A stretch of DNA of 64,000 nt from Solimonas flava DSM 18980 (GTDB lineage Bacteria > Pseudomonadota > Gammaproteobacteria > Nevskiales > Nevskiaceae), in NCBI RefSeq assembly GCF_000426685.1, contig NZ_AUFV01000013.1:78738-142737 (forward strand), written 5' to 3'. Numbering within the stretch: position 1 is the first letter of the stretch; each line of letters starts with the position of its first letter. The notes beneath the pieces were generated by a model, which worked only from the letters and a program-made list of their open reading frames with translations, ran no database searches and had not been told where the DNA came from. This document shows, piece by piece, positions 26,060-35,077 of this stretch. The position numbers were made by a program, and so were the translations under genes.

Positions 26060-26503
26060 CTACACGCGCGGGCGGAACACCGGCACCTTGTGGTTGTTCA
26101 TCGTCGGCTCGAACGCGACCTCGACCGGCATGTCGGCCTTGATCTCGTCGTAGCCGATGCCGACCACGTTCGACACCATGCGGATGCCTTCCTCGAGCTG
26201 GATCACCGCGACGATCGGCGATTCCTTGAAGCCGAACGGCTGCGGATGGCGCGGGATGGTCCAGCCGAGCACGGTGCCGCGGCCGGACAGCGGCACGATC
26301 TGGCGGTTGAGGCTGAAGCACTGCGGGCACATCGGCCGCGGCGGAAACGTGAACAGCCCGCAGTCGCCGCACTTCTGGCCGACGAACTGCTCCTGGTCGG
26401 CGGCGTCCCAGAAGAACTTCGCGTCGAGCGTGACGATCGGCGGAATGCGGGTCGGCTTGGGCGCGGCAGAGGCGGCCGGCGCGTTGTCGGTCGGAGTGCT
26501 CAT
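26060..26503 (-). CDS. DUF35 OB-fold protein with zinc ribbon, Ltp partner
   Basis: 147 residues. An N-terminal rubredoxin-like zinc ribbon CGDCGLFTFPPRPMCPQC (about 45-62) precedes an OB-fold (GRGTVLGWTIPRHPQPFG, VAVIQLEEGIRMVSNVVG). The DUF35 architecture is that of partners of thiolase-like Ltp proteins and of the ChsH2 DUF35 region, where it shapes the acyl-CoA site and channels substrate. It is the upstream gene of the Ltp homologue, so the two probably form a complex. Confidence 0.9.
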   Translation of the reverse strand: MSTPTDNAPAASAAPKPTRIPPIVTLDAKFFWDAADQEQFVGQKCGDCGLFTFPPRPMCPQCFSLNRQIVPLSGRGTVLGWTIPRHPQPFGFKESPIVAVIQLEEGIRMVSNVVGIGYDEIKADMPVEVAFEPTMNNHKVPVFRPRV

Positions 26504-26613
26504 GCAAATCTCGGATGATGGTCGCATTTGACGATAGCGGGTCGCGAACCGCGGCAGCCTGACGCAAACGGGTGAGCCGATTGCCGTAAGCTCCACCCAA
26601 CTCGGGGAACAGC

Positions 26614-27231
26614 ATGAACCTGCACGAGCATTGGTTAGAGTCTTGGCGGCAACTCGGTGCATCGGCGACTGACGAATCGCTTTACCTGCAGCTTGTTGCG
26701 TGCTACTCGGAGCCGCATCGGCACTACCATACGGTGCAGCACCTTACGGAGTGCCTTGCACTCCTCGAAGCGGTAGAGGATCAGGCTGACCGCCCTGCTG
26801 AAGTCGCCATCGCACTATGGTTTCACGATGCCGTGTACCAACCGAAGCGGCACGATAACGAGCAGAAGAGTGCGGACTGGGCCAGCCGGTCGATTCTGGC
26901 TGCCGGCATCGACCACAGCGTCGCCGATCGCATACATGGTCTGATACTGGCGACTCGGCACAATGCCGCAGCCACCGGCCGCGACGCGCAGGTGCTGGTG
27001 GACATAGATCTGGCCATTCTCGGCGCTTCGCCCGAGCGCTTTGCCGAATACGAGGCTCAGGTACGCAAAGAATACGCGTGGGCAATCGGCCCGCTTTATC
27101 GGCGCGGACGACGCAAGGTACTTGAAGAGTTCATGGCTCGCCCCACGATCTACAGCACCGAATCGTTCCGATCCACGCGAGAAGCACAAGCGCGCATCAA
27201 TATCTCGCGGTCTCTGGCTGCTCTGCGCTGA
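26614..27231 (+). CDS. Predicted metal-dependent HD-superfamily phosphohydrolase
   Basis: 205 residues. HD-type metal ligands are visible: YHTVQHL near 39-45, WFHDAVYQPKRHDNEQKSA near 69-87 (His-Asp pair), and VDIDLAILGASPERFAEYE near 127-145. This is the COG4339-like family of predicted HD hydrolases; nucleotide or phosphate-ester substrates are likely but undefined. Divergent from the DUF35 gene. Codon use is less GC-extreme than neighbouring genes. Confidence 0.8.
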   Translation: MNLHEHWLESWRQLGASATDESLYLQLVACYSEPHRHYHTVQHLTECLALLEAVEDQADRPAEVAIALWFHDAVYQPKRHDNEQKSADWASRSILAAGIDHSVADRIHGLILATRHNAAATGRDAQVLVDIDLAILGASPERFAEYEAQVRKEYAWAIGPLYRRGRRKVLEEFMARPTIYSTESFRSTREAQARINISRSLAALR

Positions 27232-27458
27232 GCTGCAGGGCCTTCGCGGCTCGACTTGCCGGCCACGGGAGCGTATTCTCGCCGCCCTTCCCCAGCCGTC
27301 GGCGTGTTCCACGCCCCCAGCGGAGATCGTCCGCCGGCCCTCCGATCGCACGCGCCCCTGCGCCTCGTTCCCTGGACCCGCGCAGGCCGGCAGCTCGCCG
27401 GCATCCCGTCGGCGCATCCGCTGCCGACGCCCGTCAACCGCACTGCGGAGCGATAGCG

Positions 27459-27593
27459 ATGGCCAAGCCCAACTACGGTTTCGAGAAGCGTCAGCGCGAG
27501 CTGGCCAAGAAAAAGAAGAAGGACGAGAAGGAACAGCGCAAGGCCGCGACGCGCGCCGGCACCCCGCCGGCACCGGACGCCACCGAATCCTGA
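27459..27593 (+). CDS. Small lysine-rich conserved protein (44 aa)
   Basis: MAKPNYGFEKRQRELAKKKK begins a short, highly basic protein that finishes with a Pro/Thr/Asp tail (PPAPDATES). Very similar 40-70-residue proteins, function unknown, are widespread in proteobacteria. Predicted helical basic N-terminus and disordered tail; a nucleic-acid-binding role is only a guess. Followed after 74 bases by another small gene on the same strand. Confidence 0.7.
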   Translation: MAKPNYGFEKRQRELAKKKKKDEKEQRKAATRAGTPPAPDATES

Positions 27594-27667
27594 GCGCGGC
27601 GCCCCGTGCGCCAAGCCCGCGATCCGGCGATGCGTCGCCCCGCGCTTATTCCCAACGGAGAATCTCC

Positions 27668-27913
27668 ATGGCCAAGTCCCTTTATCACATCCGCCTCATC
27701 AACAAGGGCCGCGAGAAGGACTATTTCGATTTCTGGCGCCGCCAGCTGCACGCCAACGCCGCCGGCGAAACGCTGACCGCGGATCTGGTCGGCTTCGAAG
27801 TCACGCAGAGCGGCAACTCGCTCGAAGACGCGCTCGCCGCCGTGCGCCGCAAGCACGCCGGCCTGCAGATCGACACGCAGAGCACGCGCGTCGAAGAAGC
27901 CGAGGTCGACTGA
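27668..27913 (+). CDS. Small conserved protein of unknown function (81 aa)
   Basis: 81 residues from the ATG at 27668, with GGAG seven bases upstream. It has a mixed alpha/beta pattern (SLYHIRLINKGREKDYFDFW, then LVGFEVTQSGNSLEDALAAV) and an acidic C-terminus (RVEEAEVD). No transmembrane segment or signal. I do not recognise the family. It converges on the sirtuin gene with 13 bases between stops. Confidence 0.7.
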   Translation: MAKSLYHIRLINKGREKDYFDFWRRQLHANAAGETLTADLVGFEVTQSGNSLEDALAAVRRKHAGLQIDTQSTRVEEAEVD

Positions 27914-27926
27914 GTGCGCGACGCGC

Positions 27927-28763
27927 TCAATCGGCAGCGGCGAGCGCGTCGCTGCCGAGCAGGAAGGCCAGCGCCTCGGCGCAGGGCGCGGCTACCTTCA
28001 GCGCCAGCAGAGCGTCGGCGCGCGTGCGGCCGAGGTTGACGGCGGCAATCGGCTTGCCGGCACGCGCCGCGGCCTGCGCGAAGCGATAGCCGGACCACAC
28101 CATCAGCGACGAGCCGACCACCAGCATCGCGTCGGCCTCGTGCAGCGCCGCCATCGCCGCGTCGACGCGCTCGCGCGGCACGTTCTCGCCGAAGAACACC
28201 ACATCCGGCTTCAGCAGGCCGCCGCACTGCGCACAAGCCGGCACGTCGAAGGCGGAGAAGTCGCGGCCGTCGAGATCGGCGTCGCCGTCCGGCGCCTGAC
28301 CGGCATCGAGCGCCGCCCACTCCGGATTGCGCTGCAACAGCTCGTGCTGGAAATCCGCACGCCTCAGGTTGTGTCCGCAGGACAGACAGCGGACGCGGTC
28401 GATGCGGCCGTGCAGGTCGACGACCGCCTCGCTGCCGGCCGCCTGATGCAGACCATCGACGTTCTGCGTCAGCAGCAGACCGATGCCGCCACGCCGGCCG
28501 TGCGCGGCGAGCGCGCGATGCGCGTCGTTCGGATGCGCCCGGCTCAGCCAGCGCCAGCCGACCAGGCTGCGCGCCCAGTAGCGCCGCCGCGTCAGCGGCT
28601 CGTGCACGAAAGCCTGATAGGTGACCGGCGGCGTGCGCTTCCACGCGCCGTCGGCGTCGCGGTAGTCGGGAATGCCGGAGCCGGTGCTGACGCCGGCGCC
28701 GGTCAGCACGAACAGGCGCGGATGCGCGATGACGAATTCCTGTAGATCGGCCGGCAGCTTCAT
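27927..28763 (-). CDS. NAD-dependent protein deacylase (Sir2 family)
   Basis: 278 residues from the ATG at 28763. NAD-binding GAGVSTGSGIPDYRD at 22-36, TQNVDGLH at 99-106, catalytic His118 (LHGR), and structural zinc Cys126/Cys129 and Cys177/Cys180. The GSSLMVWSGYRF and VNLGRTRAD segments close the Rossmann site. All residues needed for activity are present. It removes acyl groups from protein lysines using NAD; in CoA-rich catabolic hosts sirtuins often act on acyl-CoA synthetases. No operon partner is evident. Confidence 0.95.
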   Translation of the reverse strand: MKLPADLQEFVIAHPRLFVLTGAGVSTGSGIPDYRDADGAWKRTPPVTYQAFVHEPLTRRRYWARSLVGWRWLSRAHPNDAHRALAAHGRRGGIGLLLTQNVDGLHQAAGSEAVVDLHGRIDRVRCLSCGHNLRRADFQHELLQRNPEWAALDAGQAPDGDADLDGRDFSAFDVPACAQCGGLLKPDVVFFGENVPRERVDAAMAALHEADAMLVVGSSLMVWSGYRFAQAAARAGKPIAAVNLGRTRADALLALKVAAPCAEALAFLLGSDALAAAD

Positions 28764-28818
28764 GCCGCGAGCATAGAGCAGCGCGCGCCGGCGCGGCGCG
28801 CACGCCGGGCCCTTGCGA

Positions 28819-30159
28819 TCAGGGCCCTTCGTAGAGCCGCAGCGCGATGCGCGAGGTCGTGACGCCCGCCGCGCCGCCGCCCGATTCGTCGCTGTCGCTG
28901 GCGTCCCAGACGAAGGCGATGCCGCCGCCGGCATCCGTCGCCACGTCCGGATACTCGATCAGTCCGAGCGGATCGCGCGCCGCGACCGTGAAGCCGCCAT
29001 CGAGCGCCGCGCCGCCGGTCGCGTAGCGCCGCGCGCGAATCGCCGCGCCGTCCTCCCAAGCCACCACGTAGTTGCCGACGGCGTCGCTGGCCACCGCGGG
29101 CCAGCGCGGGTAGCCGCCGTCGTCGGCATCGACGCGCGCCTCGAAGCTGCCGAGGCCGAGGTCGGCCGGGTAGCGGCGGGTATAGAGGCCGACGTCGTAG
29201 TCGCCCCAGCCGCGCGCGCTGCGCCGGTAGGCGACGACATACGCGCCGGCAGCGTCCATCGCCACGGCCGGCGTCGCCTGATCGCGCTGCAGCGAGACCA
29301 GACGCTTGCCTTCGGGACGGCCGGCGGCGTCGTAGCGGCGCGCGTAGACGCCGGACAGCACCGCCAGCGATTCGCCGATGCGGTTCCAGGCGACGACGAA
29401 ACGGCCGTCCGGCGCCATCGACGCGGCGACGCGATCCTCGCCGCTGCCGGCCGCCAGCGGCAGCACCAGCAGGCTGATCTCGGCGCTGCCGGTGGCATCG
29501 ACCGTCTGCAGCGCCGGCGCCGGCGCGGCGCCGGAATCGCCGCCGGGGTAACGGCGCAGGCGCACCGAGTAGCCGCCGATGCGCGCGCACAGACCGATGC
29601 CGTAACCGCAGCCGTACCAGTTGCCGCGCTCGACGTAGCGCCCCTGCGCCCAGGCGACGACGAAAGCGCCGGCCGCGTTCATCGCGATCGCCGGGCTCTC
29701 GATCGCTGTCTCGCCGACGCGCGCGTCGAAGGGCTCGCTGACCGGCTCCGCATCGCCGAGCGGCGTGGCGTCGGCGGCGTAGCGACGCAGGTAGATGCCG
29801 CGCGCGGCCGCGCCGAGATCCGACCAGGCGACGACGAAACGCCCGACGCCGTCGATGGCGACATCCGGCAGGCCGACGTCGCCGTTCGCAACCAGGAAGT
29901 CCGGCCCCTTCGGCGTGCCGCCGGCGGACAGCAGGCGGCCGCGCACGCCGCCATGACTGCGCCAGACGACGACCAGATCGCCGCTGCCGCTGCGCGCGAC
30001 GGCGCTCTGGTAGTAGGTATCGTCGGTGCTCGACGCCACCGTGAACGGCGGCCCGAGCGGCTCGCCCGGCGCCGCGCGCACGCCCTCGCTCAGCGTCAGC
30101 GCCAGCAGCGCCACTCCGACCGCGCGCCAGCTTCCCTGCCGCCGTTCGCAAATCCGCAT
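28819..30159 (-). CDS. Exported repeat protein, probable beta-propeller
   Basis: 446 residues with a signal peptide (VGVALLALTLSEGVRAAP). The mature part repeats a roughly 50-70-residue pattern A-V/I-A-M-D-x-x-G-x-[FY]-V-V-A-W/Y followed by YxRRYxADGxPLG: for example VAIDGVGRFVVAWSDL, IAMNAAGAFVVAWAQG, MAPDGRFVVAWNRIG, VAMDAAGAYVVAYRRS, VASDAVGNYVVAWEDG. This spacing suits a 6-7-bladed propeller. Function unknown; likely periplasmic or surface located. No operon partner is evident. Confidence 0.7.
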   Translation of the reverse strand: MRICERRQGSWRAVGVALLALTLSEGVRAAPGEPLGPPFTVASSTDDTYYQSAVARSGSGDLVVVWRSHGGVRGRLLSAGGTPKGPDFLVANGDVGLPDVAIDGVGRFVVAWSDLGAAARGIYLRRYAADATPLGDAEPVSEPFDARVGETAIESPAIAMNAAGAFVVAWAQGRYVERGNWYGCGYGIGLCARIGGYSVRLRRYPGGDSGAAPAPALQTVDATGSAEISLLVLPLAAGSGEDRVAASMAPDGRFVVAWNRIGESLAVLSGVYARRYDAAGRPEGKRLVSLQRDQATPAVAMDAAGAYVVAYRRSARGWGDYDVGLYTRRYPADLGLGSFEARVDADDGGYPRWPAVASDAVGNYVVAWEDGAAIRARRYATGGAALDGGFTVAARDPLGLIEYPDVATDAGGGIAFVWDASDSDESGGGAAGVTTSRIALRLYEGP

Positions 30160-30310
30160 GGCATTCCCCCTCGCTGTTCCGGCGCTCGCCGCCGTGCGGC
30201 CGCAGCGGCGGCGCGAGCGATCATCGACGGCGCCGGCGGCGCGGCGTGAGGGCGAATCGCCGACGCGGCTTGTCGGCGCGACGGAGCACCGACGGTGCGA
30301 CGGCGCCCAC

Positions 30311-30346
30311 GAAAAAGCCCCCGCCGGCGAAAAAGCCGGCGGGGGC
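30311..30346 (-). terminator. Rho-independent terminator
   Basis: A perfect 12-bp stem (30317-30328 with 30335-30346), loop of six, followed on the minus strand by TTTTTC. It lies 25 bases past the stop of the fused CoA-transferase gene and terminates its transcript. Confidence 0.9.
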
Positions 30347-30371
30347 CCGGGTGCCGCGCAGCGCTACGCGT

Positions 30372-32918
30372 CTACTGCTTGGCTTCCTTCTCCAGCAGGC
30401 TCGCCATGCCGGGCTTCGGCGCCTGCGGCTGTGCCGCCGCCGGCCGCGGCGGCATGCGCGGCATGCCGGCGAAGCCGATCGCGAACTGCTCTTCCATGGT
30501 CTTGATCTCGTCTTCGCCGTAGCCCATGCCGGCGAGGATTTCCTTGGTGTGCTCGCCGACCAGCAGCGGACGCCCCTGGATCACGCCGGGCGTGTCGGAC
30601 AGCGAGAACAGCAGGCCGATCTGGTCGAGCTTGCCGACCACCGGGTGCGGGTAACTGACGACCATCTTCGCCTTCTGGAACGCCGGCACGTCGTGCAGCT
30701 TGCGCGAGAACTCGGCATCGACGATCTCGACCGGCACGCCGGCCTGGTCGAGCGCGGCGAACGCGTCCTGCGCGGTCTGCGCCTTGATCTTGGCCGCGAG
30801 CGTCGTCGCCAGCGCCGCATCGTCGGCGGCGGCGTCGGCGGCGATGCCGTAGGTTTCGAGCAGCGCCGCGCGCTGCGGACCGCGCGTGGCGGCGACGCAG
30901 ATCCAGCCGTCGGCCGCCTCATAGAGGCGATGCGTCGCCGAGTAGCCGAGCTGCAGCGCGCCGATGCGCGGCCGCGCGAAGCCTTCGCCGTTCGGCTTGG
31001 CGACCGCGTAGCTGGTGTTGAGCAGCGCCGCGTTGATGATCGAGGTGTCGACGAACTGGCCCTCGCCGGTGCGGTCGCGATGGTAGATCGCGTTGCAGAT
31101 GGCGATCGCCGAGAGGAAGCCGTTGCCGGTGTCGCCGAAGCTAGTGAAGCTCCACAGCGGCCGGCCCTCGACGCCGTTTTCCGCGCGCGCCATGCCGCCG
31201 TCCTCGAACTGGATGCCGGACAGGCAGGCGCCGGTCTGATCGTTGCCGGGCAGACCGGCGCGCACGCCGCGCTCGAAGCCGCGCGTGTGGCAGTAGATCA
31301 GCTTCGGGTTGATCTTCTTCAGCGATTCGTAATCGATCTTCAGACGCTCGGCGGCGTCGTAGCGCATGTTGTGCTGCACGACGTCGGCCTTGGCGACCAG
31401 ATCGAGCAGGATCTTCATCGCGCGCGGGTCTTTGAGGTTCAGCGTGATCGACTTCTTGCCGCGGTTCGCCATGTAGGCGATGTGCACGCGATGCCAGAAC
31501 AGATCGAACAGGCCGTTGATCTTGATGACCGTCGCGCCGAGATCGGACAGCAGCTGTGTGCCGAACGGACCGGCGATCGCCAGACCCAGATCGAGCACGA
31601 CGATACCCTCGAGCGGCGCCTTGAGCTTCTTGCCATTGGCCGCCGCCGTCGCGGCCTTGGCTTCCCGGATGATCTTCGCCGCTTCGGCCTTGATCTCGTC
31701 GGTATTGGCGCCCGGCGGCACGGCCGGCGCGCCCGGCTTGCCCTGCGTGACACTCATGTTGAAGGCGTTGCCGACGGTGCGGATCGTGCCGAGCACCGGG
31801 TCATGGGTCTCGGTGACGCAGCCGTCTTCGAGGAAGGCCGGATCGGCGAGCGATTCCTCGACGCTGCGCACCGGCTGCATCGTCATCTCGGCGGTCGCCG
31901 CCGCGTCGACCCAGTCCTTGACCGGAAACTTGGCGACGGCTTCGGCGAGGATCGGCTGGTAGTGCGACATCACCAGGATTTCTTCCGGTCCGGTGCCGAA
32001 GCGGTCCGGATCGTTCTGCACGGTGAGGTCGGGCGAAGCGTTGAGCGTGTCGCCCTGCGCGGCCTGCAGGATGAAGCGCGGATTCGGCACCCAATTGTGC
32101 AGCCACTTGCCGTCGCGGGCCTTGAAGTGGCCCTTCGGCGACTTGCTGTTGAGGATCCAGGTGTCGAATCCCGGCGCGTCGATCTTCTCGGCACGCTGCC
32201 AGACGCCGGCGGCGCCGGCCATCGCGCCCTGCAGCAGCGAGGTTTCGACCCACTGTCCGCGGCCGGTGATCTCGCGTGCGCGCAGCGCCGCGGCGATGCC
32301 GAGCGAAGCGTTGAAGAACGCACCGAGGCTCGGCCATTGCGAGGCGACGAACAGCGGGCCCTCGCGCGGCGCGCCCTGCACCCAGTCCTGCGGGATTTCC
32401 AGATCCGGGAACGGATCGGGTTCGCCGTTCATGTGGTTGAGCGCGCCTTCCGGCCAGCCGCGCTGCTCGAACATCAGGCCGGTGCGGGCCTGCACCAGCG
32501 CGTCGATCGCCGGACGCTGGCTCAGCTCGTTGTCGCGGCCGTAGCCGGTGATCGAGCAGTAGATCAGGCGCGGGTTGAGCTGCGACAGCGTCGCGTAGTC
32601 GATGCCGAGCTTGGCGGTTTCACCGGGCGCGAACGATTCGACCAGCACGTCGGCGTTGCGCGCCAGCGCCAGCAGCGCCTCGCGGTCCTCGGCCTTGGTC
32701 AAATCGAGGAAGGCGCTCTTCTTGCCGCGCTGCCAGACGGTGTAGCCGAGGCGCTGCGGACCGTCCTCGAAGCGCGCCGGATCGCCGCCGGGCGGCTCGA
32801 TCTTGATGACCTCGGCGCCGTTGTCGCCGAGCAGCATCGCCGTCATCGGTCCGGCCACGCCGGACGTCAGATCGAGCACTTTCAGATTCGCGAGAACACC
32901 AGTTGCCGGGGCAGCCAT
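30372..32918 (-). CDS. Fused double CaiB/BaiF CoA-transferase
   Basis: 848 residues from the ATG at 32918, preferred over a GTG 69 bases upstream because GAAGGA precedes it. Two full CoA-transferase III domains in tandem: the first begins VLDLTSGVAGPMTAMLLGDN, the second (about residue 440) VLDLGLAIAGPFGTQLLSDL, each followed by GA-x-VIKI and NPRLIYCSITGYG / NPKLIYCHTRGFE. The catalytic Asp position reads QFVDTS in the C-terminal half but QWVETS in the N-terminal half, so the C-terminal half is probably the main active site. Transfers CoA between acyl donors and acceptors in catabolism. Confidence 0.88.
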   Translation of the reverse strand: MAAPATGVLANLKVLDLTSGVAGPMTAMLLGDNGAEVIKIEPPGGDPARFEDGPQRLGYTVWQRGKKSAFLDLTKAEDREALLALARNADVLVESFAPGETAKLGIDYATLSQLNPRLIYCSITGYGRDNELSQRPAIDALVQARTGLMFEQRGWPEGALNHMNGEPDPFPDLEIPQDWVQGAPREGPLFVASQWPSLGAFFNASLGIAAALRAREITGRGQWVETSLLQGAMAGAAGVWQRAEKIDAPGFDTWILNSKSPKGHFKARDGKWLHNWVPNPRFILQAAQGDTLNASPDLTVQNDPDRFGTGPEEILVMSHYQPILAEAVAKFPVKDWVDAAATAEMTMQPVRSVEESLADPAFLEDGCVTETHDPVLGTIRTVGNAFNMSVTQGKPGAPAVPPGANTDEIKAEAAKIIREAKAATAAANGKKLKAPLEGIVVLDLGLAIAGPFGTQLLSDLGATVIKINGLFDLFWHRVHIAYMANRGKKSITLNLKDPRAMKILLDLVAKADVVQHNMRYDAAERLKIDYESLKKINPKLIYCHTRGFERGVRAGLPGNDQTGACLSGIQFEDGGMARAENGVEGRPLWSFTSFGDTGNGFLSAIAICNAIYHRDRTGEGQFVDTSIINAALLNTSYAVAKPNGEGFARPRIGALQLGYSATHRLYEAADGWICVAATRGPQRAALLETYGIAADAAADDAALATTLAAKIKAQTAQDAFAALDQAGVPVEIVDAEFSRKLHDVPAFQKAKMVVSYPHPVVGKLDQIGLLFSLSDTPGVIQGRPLLVGEHTKEILAGMGYGEDEIKTMEEQFAIGFAGMPRMPPRPAAAQPQAPKPGMASLLEKEAKQ

Positions 32919-33055
32919 CGTGATTTCCTTCAACAATTCCAGATCATCGACGAGCTTACCCAGCGCCTTTGCGAAAGCGTCGTTCACTTGGACGAGGCCT
33001 GGGGATCACCGTCATTTTCGCGTAAGGGGGGATGAACTGACCTGAACGCGGACCG

Positions 33056-33097
33056 CTCCCTCTCCCCTCTGCGAGGGAAGAGGGCCGGGGTCAGGGG
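33056..33097. repeat. CCCTCTCCC-type repeat, intergenic copy
   Basis: CTCCCTCTCCCCTCTGCGAG followed by its partial inverse and GGGTCAGGGG. Same family as the copies at 24507-24531 and 59196-59315. It lies between the amidohydrolase-2 and CoA-transferase genes. Confidence 0.65.
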
Positions 33098-33199
33098 CCG
33101 CCTGATCGAGCACCGCGATCCGCGACCGCACCCCGGCCCGCCGGCCTGCAGGCCGGCGGGCGTTCGCAGGCTCGCAGCTACGCTGCTCGAAAGCCCGGC

Positions 33200-34300
33200 T
33201 CAGCCCAGCCCGAAGGTCTTCAGCGCGTTGCCGGACGTGATCTTGATGCGGTCGGCTTCCGGAATGCCGGCTTCCTTGAACTGGCTGACGACCTGCGCGC
33301 GCGAGTTCGGCCAGCACGTCGCCGGATGCGGGAAGTCGGTCGACCAGTACAGGCAGTCCGGACCGAAATACTTGTAGCACTCGGTCAGGCCGCGCGGCTC
33401 GTACATGAAGGTCGCGCCGCACTGCTGGCGGAAGGTTTCCGACGGCGGCCGCTTCACGCCCGGGAAGGTGTAGTGCTGGTGCATGCGCGGATCGAGCAGC
33501 GACTCGAAGAACCACGGCAGCCAGCCGAGGCCCGGCTCGACGAACAGCACCTTCATCTTCGGATACTTCTCCAGCGTGCCGGTGAGGATCCACATGCAGA
33601 TCGTCTCGGCGAGCGGCGCCCAGGCCAGGCCGGTGAAGATGCCCTTCTGCGGCGTCGGGTCGCGGCGGAACACGTCCCACAGCGAGGCGCGCAGGTCGAG
33701 GTGGTTGAGGATCGTCAGCCCCGATTCCTCGATCAGCGACCACAGCGGCTCGTAGCGCTTGTCGTAGAAATCCGGCAGGCCGAGATCGGACGGGAACGGC
33801 GTCAGCTGCACGCAGCGCGCCTTGCGGTCGCGCACCAGGCGCTCGACTTCCTTGCACGCGAAATCGATGTCGTACAGCGGCAGCTGGTAGGCCGTCATCA
33901 GGCGCACCGGATCGTGCGCCGCGAAATCGGCCATCGCGTTGTTGTAGCCCTGGAAGACTTCCTTCCAGTTGTCGCCCATCAGGAACGGATTGGCGATCTT
34001 GGCGCCGGCCAGTTCCGGGAAGATCACCTCGGCATAGACGCCGTCGCGATCCATCGCCTTGAGCTTGCCTTCCGGATTGAAGTGGCCCGGGTCCTTGGCC
34101 GCTTCCGGGTCGACGAAATCTTCGAGTTCGAGCTGCTTCTGGCCGCCGCGCAGCACCTTGGCCGCGTATTCCTCGGCCTTCTTGTTGGCCTCGTCCCAGA
34201 CCGCGTGCAGTTCCTTGCGCAGGCGCGCCTTCACCCAGTCGTCGGTGAAGTGCACGTGCGAATCCACCGAAACCAGTTTCTCGGCTGCCAGTTCACTCAT
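33200..34300 (-). CDS. Amidohydrolase-2 family protein
   Basis: 366 residues from the ATG at 34300. N-terminal metal motif VDSHVHFTDDW (about 10-20), central AEVIFPELAGAKIANP, LNHLDLRASLW (His), and a C-terminal CLYWSTDFPHP motif (Asp) are typical of the ACMSD/amidohydrolase-2 TIM-barrel family, which includes decarboxylases and hydrolases of aromatic and ring-cleavage acids. The YxxNxAMADFAAHDP segment is a family hallmark. It could act on a ring-derived CoA-pathway intermediate; substrate unknown. Confidence 0.85.
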   Translation of the reverse strand: MSELAAEKLVSVDSHVHFTDDWVKARLRKELHAVWDEANKKAEEYAAKVLRGGQKQLELEDFVDPEAAKDPGHFNPEGKLKAMDRDGVYAEVIFPELAGAKIANPFLMGDNWKEVFQGYNNAMADFAAHDPVRLMTAYQLPLYDIDFACKEVERLVRDRKARCVQLTPFPSDLGLPDFYDKRYEPLWSLIEESGLTILNHLDLRASLWDVFRRDPTPQKGIFTGLAWAPLAETICMWILTGTLEKYPKMKVLFVEPGLGWLPWFFESLLDPRMHQHYTFPGVKRPPSETFRQQCGATFMYEPRGLTECYKYFGPDCLYWSTDFPHPATCWPNSRAQVVSQFKEAGIPEADRIKITSGNALKTFGLG

Positions 34301-34441
34301 GATGCGTCTCCTCGTGCTCGCGGCCTGTTGCCGGCTCGCTGAAATGAAGGCGCCCGGCGCGAAGCCGGGATCGGAGACGAGTCTAGGCAGGCGCGCACGG
34401 GCAACCCATAGCAAAAAGTGACAAGGTGCGCGAATCGTCGT

Positions 34442-34476
34442 GTCGTAGGGTGGGCAAAGCGTAGCGTGCCCACGCG
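34442..34476. repeat. REP sequence, left copy
   Basis: A 35-bp sequence beginning GTCGTAGGGTGGGCAAAGC. Its reverse complement matches 35043-35077 with one mismatch. Internally it forms a short hairpin. Together the copies bracket the RAYT transposase gene. Confidence 0.85.
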
Positions 34477-34497
34477 GGCAATCGCACAATCGGTCCC

Positions 34498-35037
34498 ATG
34501 TCCCGTTACCGCCGCAGCTCTTCACGAGGCGCTACGTACTTCTTCACCGTGGCGCTCGCTGACCGATCCAGCGCATTGCTCACCGAGTACATCGGATGGC
34601 TCCGCTCGGCCTACAGCGCCGCACGAATGGCGCAACCCTTCCGCACGGTCGCGATCTGCGTGATGCCCGAGCACCTGCATGCCATCTGGGAATTACCGCC
34701 GGACGACGCCGACTTCTCGATGCGATGGAGCCGCATCAAGGGCGGCTTTTCGCGCCACTTCGCCGCGGCGCCAGCGCGGAGCATGAGCAAACGACAGAAG
34801 CGCGAGAAAGGCCTGTGGCAGCGCCGCTTCTGGGAGCATCAGATACGTGACGAAGGCGACCTGGCGCGACACGTCGATTACATCCACTACAACCCCGTCA
34901 AACATGGCCTCGTATGTCGCGTCGCGGACTGGCCGTATTCGAGCTTCCATCGCTACGTCGAACGTGGTGCATTGCCGGTCCAGTGGGCCACCGACGTCGG
35001 CGATGCGCTGTCGCCGGAGGCCGGCGAACGACCATAA
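34498..35037 (+). CDS. REP-associated tyrosine transposase (RAYT, IS200-like)
   Basis: 179 residues. HUH motif HLH at 59-61 (MPEHLHAIW), catalytic Tyr131 in YIHYNPVKHGLV, preceded by the LWQRRFWEHQIRDEGDLARH segment typical of RAYTs. The protein belongs to the Y1 single-strand transposase superfamily and is thought to mobilise REP hairpins. An inverted pair of 35-bp REPs lies 21 bases upstream and 5 bases downstream. All key residues are present, so it may be active. Its insertion point adjoins an integron cassette. Confidence 0.93.
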   Translation: MSRYRRSSSRGATYFFTVALADRSSALLTEYIGWLRSAYSAARMAQPFRTVAICVMPEHLHAIWELPPDDADFSMRWSRIKGGFSRHFAAAPARSMSKRQKREKGLWQRRFWEHQIRDEGDLARHVDYIHYNPVKHGLVCRVADWPYSSFHRYVERGALPVQWATDVGDALSPEAGERP

Positions 35038-35042
35038 TCCTT

Positions 35043-35077
35043 CGCGTGGGCACGCTGCGCTTTGCCCACCCTACGAC
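35043..35077. repeat. REP sequence, right copy (inverted)
   Basis: 35-bp sequence ending GGGCAAAGCG's complement, CGCTTTGCCCACCCTACGAC. Inverted relative to the left copy with one mismatch over 35 positions; it begins just after the RAYT stop codon. Confidence 0.85.

Noticed and set aside
30246..33035. 929-codon frame opposite the fused CoA-transferase
   Set aside because: Antisense shadow; the CoA-transferase halves explain the coding constraint.
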